Of a DNA stretch of 45,377 bases, positions 41,290 to 45,377 are shown one piece after another (within the stretch, counting starts at the first letter, position 1; each line of letters begins with the position of its first letter). The stretch is from Nocardia sp. (lineage in GTDB: Bacteria > Actinomycetota > Actinomycetes > Mycobacteriales > Mycobacteriaceae), in the NCBI GenBank assembly GCA_014360565.1, contig JACIXH010000014.1:1-45377 (forward strand). The letters are read 5' to 3'. A program made the translations under genes and the position numbers. Below the pieces are notes generated by a model. It had not been told where the DNA came from. It saw nothing but the letters and a program-made list of their open reading frames with translations, and did no database searches.

Positions 41290-42272
41290 GCCGCGCTCCG
41301 TTCGGTGTCGTCGGATTCGTCGGCCGGACGGCCGGTGATGGTGAGGAAGACTTCGTCGAGCGTGGGCTTGCTGACGGTGATCTCGGCGACGCCGATCTCC
41401 CAGTCGCGCAACCGGATCAGCAGGTCGGCGGTGAGATTCGCGTCCGGCAGCGGCGCGGTGAGCCTGCCCGCTTCGGGGCTGATCTGCGCGCTCACGCCGA
41501 GGAAGTCGCCGACGATGCGGCGGGCCTCGTCGAGCTGGCCGGGTTCGACCAGTGTCAGGTGCACCGATGCGCCGCCGATGGATGCTTTGAGCTGGTCGGC
41601 GGTGCCGTCGGCGATCACCTTGCCGCGGTCGATCACCGCGATCCGATCCGCGAGCTGGTCGGCCTCGTCGAGGTATTGGGTGGTGAGTACCACCGTCGCG
41701 CCCTCGCGGACCAGCCTGCGGATGGTTTCCCACATCTGCGCGCGGGTGCGCGGATCCAGGCCGGTGGTCGGTTCGTCGAGGAACAGCAGCGGCGGGGCGG
41801 CAATGAGGCCGGCGGCGAGGTCGAGGCGCCTGCGCATGCCGCCGGAGAAGTTCTTCAGCGGCTTGTTCGCGGCCTCGGTGAGGTCGAACTCCTCGAGCAG
41901 TTCGGCGGCCTTGCGGCGAGCGGCACTGCGGCTCAGCCCGAGCAGCCGCGCGAAGATGATCAAGTTCTCGGTGGCGCTGAGCATCTCGTCGACCGAGGCG
42001 TACTGCCCGGTCACACCGATGAGCGAGCGCACCGCGTTCGGTTGGGCCACCACGTCGCGGCCGAAGATCCGGGCGCTACCGCCGTCGGGACGGAGCAGGG
42101 TCGCCAGCATCTTGATGGTCGTGGTCTTGCCCGCGCCGTTCGGTCCGAGCACGCCGTACACAGTGCCGCGCGGCACCGCCAGGCTCACGCCGTCGACCGC
42201 GCGCTGCTTGCCGAACACCTTGACCAGCCCGTGCGCCTCGACGGCGAGGGATGAAGTGGGTGTGTAAGTCAT
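41286..42272 (-). CDS. ABC exporter ATPase (DrrA-like)
   Basis: A 328-residue ATPase of the daunorubicin-resistance family. Walker A is GPNGAGKTT (43-51), the signature is FSGGMRRRLDLAAGL (near 140-154), and Walker B is LLFLDEPTTGLDPR (near 161-174). The C-terminal DUF4162-like domain ends with EITVSKPTLDEVFLTITG, typical of DrrA. It drives the permease encoded next. The ATG at 42272 is the conserved start; a frame up to 42302 has no better signal. The stop overlaps the permease start. Confidence 0.93.
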   Translation of the reverse strand: MTYTPTSSLAVEAHGLVKVFGKQRAVDGVSLAVPRGTVYGVLGPNGAGKTTTIKMLATLLRPDGGSARIFGRDVVAQPNAVRSLIGVTGQYASVDEMLSATENLIIFARLLGLSRSAARRKAAELLEEFDLTEAANKPLKNFSGGMRRRLDLAAGLIAAPPLLFLDEPTTGLDPRTRAQMWETIRRLVREGATVVLTTQYLDEADQLADRIAVIDRGKVIADGTADQLKASIGGASVHLTLVEPGQLDEARRIVGDFLGVSAQISPEAGRLTAPLPDANLTADLLIRLRDWEIGVAEITVSKPTLDEVFLTITGRPADESDDTERSAA

Positions 42273-42378
42273 GAGCACCACCGTGCCCACCCCGACTTGC
42301 ACGCCCCTTGCACGGCACTGTCGCCGGCTTGCGCCAGCAGTGTTCTACGACCTCAGGTAGAGAGCGCGGGCGTGCCGA

Positions 42379-43530
42379 TCATTCAGCCGACAGGAGCTTG
42401 CGCAGCGCGACGCGGTCGGGTTTGCCGGGACCGCGTAACGGGATCTCGGACAGCACCGCGAGTTCACGCGGTGCGGCGATCGAGTCGAGTTCGGCGACCA
42501 CGTGCGCACGCAGTTCGTCCAGTGTCGGCGCGGCGCCGGGGGCAGCCACGATCGCCACCGCGACCCGCTGACCCAGCCGCTCATCGGGCAGACCGAGCAC
42601 GATGCACTCGCGAATACCGGGATGATTGGCCAGCACAGCCTCCACCACCTGCGGAATCACGAGCAGCCCGCCGGTCATGATCGCTTCGTCGAGCCGCCCC
42701 GAAATCGACAGCACACCGTCGTCGAACGAGCCGGCGTCCTCGGTCCGGAACCAGCCGGGCTCGGCGAAAGCCGGATGATCGGGCAGATTGCGGTAGCCGC
42801 GCGCGATCATCGCCCCGCCGAGGATGACGCGACCGTCCTCGATGCGCACCTGGGTGCCGTCGAGCGGGACGCCCTCGTAGACGCACCCACCACAGGTCTC
42901 ACTCATCCCGTACGTCCGGACAACGGTGATACCGAGGTCACGCGCGCGGTCGAGGACCGGTGCGGGTGTGGCCGCGCCGCCCACCAGGACACCGTCGAGT
43001 TCGGCCAGCGCCTTGGCCGCGATCGGCGAATCCAGGGATTTGATCAGCTGCGTCGGCACCAGCGCGGTGTAGCGACGAGGCCCACGCATCGCGCCGACGG
43101 CCCCGGCCAGCGCCTCGGGCAGGAACCCGCCCGAGACGTCGAGCACTGTGGGATCGGTGCCGGCGAGAATGCTGCGCAGCAAGACCTGGATACCGGCGAT
43201 GTGATGGGTCGGCAGGGCCAGCAGCCAGCTGCCCGGCCCGCCGAGGCGATCGTGGGTGGCGTTGCCGCTGGCCCGCAGGGCCTGGGCGCCGAGCAGCGCA
43301 CCCTTGGGGATACCTGTGGTTCCCGAGGTGGTGACGACCAGCGCGACGTCGTCGTCGATCGGATCGCCCGGCTTGAGCGCGTCGGAAAGCCTGCGCGCCT
43401 CGCGGCGATCGGTGGTCGGGATCGGTAGCCACGCCGGGCCGCCGCCGTCGAGGGCTTGGCGCAGGTGGGGCATCACTTCGCTGACCCCGGAACCGGTCGG
43501 CATCTGCAGCGTCCGCAGGGTTCTGCTCAC
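42379..43530 (-). CDS. menE: o-succinylbenzoate-CoA ligase
   Basis: A 383-residue, short adenylating enzyme that makes o-succinylbenzoyl-CoA in menaquinone synthesis. The P-loop is VTTSGTTGIPKGAL (67-80); LPTHHIAGIQVLLRS, RTYGMSETCGGCVYEG and WFRTEDAGSFDDGVLSISGRLDE are conserved blocks; the last lysine-containing loop is RGPGKPDRVALRKLL. Length matches the compact actinobacterial MenE. GTG at 43530 is chosen for N-terminal length; it overlaps the stop of a 23-codon ORF (GTGA) that carries the stronger ribosome binding site. Confidence 0.93.
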   Translation of the reverse strand: MSRTLRTLQMPTGSGVSEVMPHLRQALDGGGPAWLPIPTTDRREARRLSDALKPGDPIDDDVALVVTTSGTTGIPKGALLGAQALRASGNATHDRLGGPGSWLLALPTHHIAGIQVLLRSILAGTDPTVLDVSGGFLPEALAGAVGAMRGPRRYTALVPTQLIKSLDSPIAAKALAELDGVLVGGAATPAPVLDRARDLGITVVRTYGMSETCGGCVYEGVPLDGTQVRIEDGRVILGGAMIARGYRNLPDHPAFAEPGWFRTEDAGSFDDGVLSISGRLDEAIMTGGLLVIPQVVEAVLANHPGIRECIVLGLPDERLGQRVAVAIVAAPGAAPTLDELRAHVVAELDSIAAPRELAVLSEIPLRGPGKPDRVALRKLLSAE

Positions 43531-43598
43531 GCGCGGGCCTCGCCGGCGCTCGGCGGTGGCGTACGCAGGCACGCGATTCGCTCGCTGCGCTCCCTCAT
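43527..43598 (-). CDS. 23-aa bridging mini-ORF before menE
   Basis: On the minus strand GGAGGTGG lies a few bases before the ATG at 43598, opening a 23-codon frame (MRERSERIACLRT and on) whose TGA overlaps the menE GTG (GTGA). The ribosome binding site here is clearly better than the one before menE. The first bases, ATGAGGGAGCGCAGCGAG, resemble the start of the mini-ORF between rex and hemA (ATGAGCGAGCGCCAGCGAG). It probably loads ribosomes that restart at menE. Confidence 0.45.
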   Translation of the reverse strand: MRERSERIACLRTPPPSAGEARA

Positions 43599-43665
43599 GC
43601 CCACCACCTCCGGATACAGCTTGCCGCGCGCCCTCACGGCTTCGATCGTGTCATGCGACCGACAA

Positions 43666-43682
43666 GACCCGGCCAACGGGTC
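43666..43682. other. hairpin in the menE upstream region
   Basis: GACCCG-GCCAA-CGGGTC forms a 6-bp stem in the stretch 43599-43849 upstream of menE (251 bp). Otherwise I see no gene in that stretch, only the VOC-side terminator hairpin. Confidence 0.35.
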
Positions 43683-43803
43683 GGTTTGCCGGGAAACGGT
43701 GGGGGAAAGCCAGACATAGCGACTGCGATTCAGTAGACGGACACCACTGGCACTGCGGTCCGGACGACGTCGGTCGGGCGCTTGCTCGCAGCTATCGTGC
43801 GCG

Positions 43804-43833
43804 GCCGAGCCGTGATCGGCAACTCGGCTCGGC
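43804..43833 (-). terminator. putative terminator after the VOC gene
   Basis: GCCGAGCC and GGCTCGGC pair perfectly over 8 bp around 14 bases, starting 16 nt beyond the VOC-protein stop on the minus strand. No T-run follows. Confidence 0.5.
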
Positions 43834-43849
43834 CACCGGCACCGGTCCT

Positions 43850-44242
43850 TCACTCCGCCGACCAGCGCGGATCCCGCCGGATCGGATGTTCGGCGGGAAC
43901 CTGAACGAGCACGATCGCGACCCCGTCCGGGTCGCGCACCCACATCTCCCACAGACCCCATGGTTCGAGCTGCGGCGCGCGCTCGATCGCGATTCCCTTC
44001 AGCGACAACTCCGCCGCGGCATCCTCGACATCGCGCACCTGTAACCAGATCGCGCCGTCGAAGGTCCCCGGCTGCCCGCTGCCGCCGTGTGCGGCGACCT
44101 CCAGCAGCGACTGCCCCGCGTAGAACACCGTGCCGCCCGGGTACTCCCGTGCGATCGCCAAGCCGAGGCCGTCGCGGTAGAACGCCAGCGTGTGCCCGTA
44201 GTCGCTGGGCCGCACGATGATCCGGCTGTTGAGAATCTCCAT
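43850..44242 (-). CDS. VOC (glyoxalase/dioxygenase) family protein, Rv0546c-like
   Basis: A 130-residue vicinal-oxygen-chelate protein with two beta-alpha-beta-beta-beta units. Unit 1 runs ILNSRIIVRPSDYGHTLAFY to FYAGQSLLEVAAH, unit 2 from DGAIWLQVRDVEDAAAEL to WVRDPDGVAIVLVQV. A Glu in LLEVAAH and one in PWGLWEMWVRDPDG fit metal ligands. Substrate unknown; Rv0546c has the same place near menB. The ATG at 44242 starts the first conserved strand. It lies 29 nt after the menB stop and is probably co-transcribed with it. Confidence 0.88.
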   Translation of the reverse strand: MEILNSRIIVRPSDYGHTLAFYRDGLGLAIAREYPGGTVFYAGQSLLEVAAHGGSGQPGTFDGAIWLQVRDVEDAAAELSLKGIAIERAPQLEPWGLWEMWVRDPDGVAIVLVQVPAEHPIRRDPRWSAE

Positions 44243-44271
44243 GGGGTGTCCGTTCTCAGAAGTGCCAGGGT

Positions 44272-45165
<894 letters not shown>

Positions 45166-45172
45166 GAACACG

Positions 45173-45178
45173 ATTATC
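45173..45178 (-). promoter_or_regulatory. -10 box of leaderless menB
   Basis: GATAAT on the minus strand, 7 nt before the GTG at 45165, without a ribosome binding site. Confidence 0.5.
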
Positions 45179-45258
45179 GCCCTACGGTTCGACGGCGCGG
45201 TACGAGGTCGTAACACCGCAGCTCGAGCGGTCGCCGCATGCTCTGCGCACCCGATGCG

Positions 45259-45264
45259 TATAGT
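45259..45264 (+). promoter_or_regulatory. -10 box of the right-edge gene
   Basis: TATAGT lies about 43 nt before the GTG at 45307, giving a leader of about 36 nt that holds GGAGGA. Confidence 0.5.
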
Positions 45265-45306
45265 TGCGCCTGCTCGTACATCGAACCGATCCGGAGGAAC
45301 CTGAAA

Positions 45307-45377
45307 GTGGTTGCAGCACTGTCTGAATCCCTGCTCGACGACGCCAAGCGTCCGGCTTTCCTTGCTGACGCCGTCGA
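45307..45377 (+). CDS. partial gene at right edge, possibly DUF6918-like
   Basis: The first 23 codons of a gene cut by the window edge: start GTG, then VAALSESLLDDAKRPAFLAD. GGAGGA lies 9 nt upstream. The pattern (SLLD, then RP and a helix) resembles small actinobacterial proteins of the DUF6918 type, but the fragment is too short to be sure. It is divergent from menB. Confidence 0.5.
   Translation, partial: MVAALSESLLDDAKRPAFLADAV

Overview
The window is high-GC actinobacterial DNA with Mycobacteriales gene content, most likely Nocardia or a close relative. This rests on three things. Gene order runs parallel to the Mycobacterium tuberculosis Rv0495c-Rv0548c segment as I remember it: ppx1, proC, galE2, serB1, hemA-C-D-B, hemL, ccdA-resB-ccsA, menA, menE, menB. 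Many starts are GTG, and many genes have a TANNNT-type -10 box 6-8 nt before the start codon, i.e. they look leaderless. A Rex repressor sits in front of hemA, as in Streptomyces. No rRNA, tRNA, CRISPR array, insertion sequence or prophage was seen.

Layout. 1-5.6 kb: a small secreted protein, an Rv0495c-like Cys-rich protein, exopolyphosphatase, an ORF made of 25-residue tandem repeats, a large disordered membrane protein and a TIM-barrel isomerase. 5.6-6.1 kb: gene-free, with a hairpin-flanked dispersed element and an 84-bp tandem repeat. 6.1-12.3 kb: thioesterase, proC, an excisionase-type HTH protein, ribosomal protein bS22, a galE2-like SDR, an acyltransferase, serB1 and a glutaredoxin. 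12.3-17.6 kb: a Rex operator, rex, then hemA-hemC-hemD with 4-bp overlaps, closed by a strong terminator. 17.6-21.5 kb: an accessory insertion between hemD and hemB, holding a hypothetical gene, an EspC/WXG100-like protein, a WXG-type protein ending in an HExxH domain, a lipoprotein and a serine hydrolase. 21.6-25.8 kb: hemB, small membrane and secreted proteins, hemL. 25.7-30.8 kb: one tightly overlapped System II cytochrome c maturation operon (histidine phosphatase, TlpA/ResA, a 77-aa unknown, CcdA, ResB, CcsA). 30.9-35.5 kb: small secreted and membrane proteins, a Zn-ribbon unknown, a BldC-type regulator, a DUF4229-like protein, a Cds1-like PLP enzyme, an HTH plus Clp-N pair with a palindromic operator, and a holin-like membrane protein. 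35.5-45.4 kb: menA, a SRPBCC protein, a large SARP/AfsR regulator, a DrrAB-type ABC exporter, menE, a VOC protein, menB, and the start of one more gene at the right edge.

Much of the window serves respiratory-chain assembly: heme synthesis under probable NADH/NAD+ control by Rex, covalent heme attachment to cytochrome c with its thiol-redox supply, and three menaquinone genes. The features most worth a second look are the type VII-like effector cassette inside the heme locus; two intergenic elements whose arms differ in sequence but stay complementary; a set of tiny ORFs that bridge adjacent genes through start/stop overlaps (before hemA, menE, ccsA, ccdA and after ppx1); and the small HTH/Clp-N operon with its own inverted-repeat promoter.
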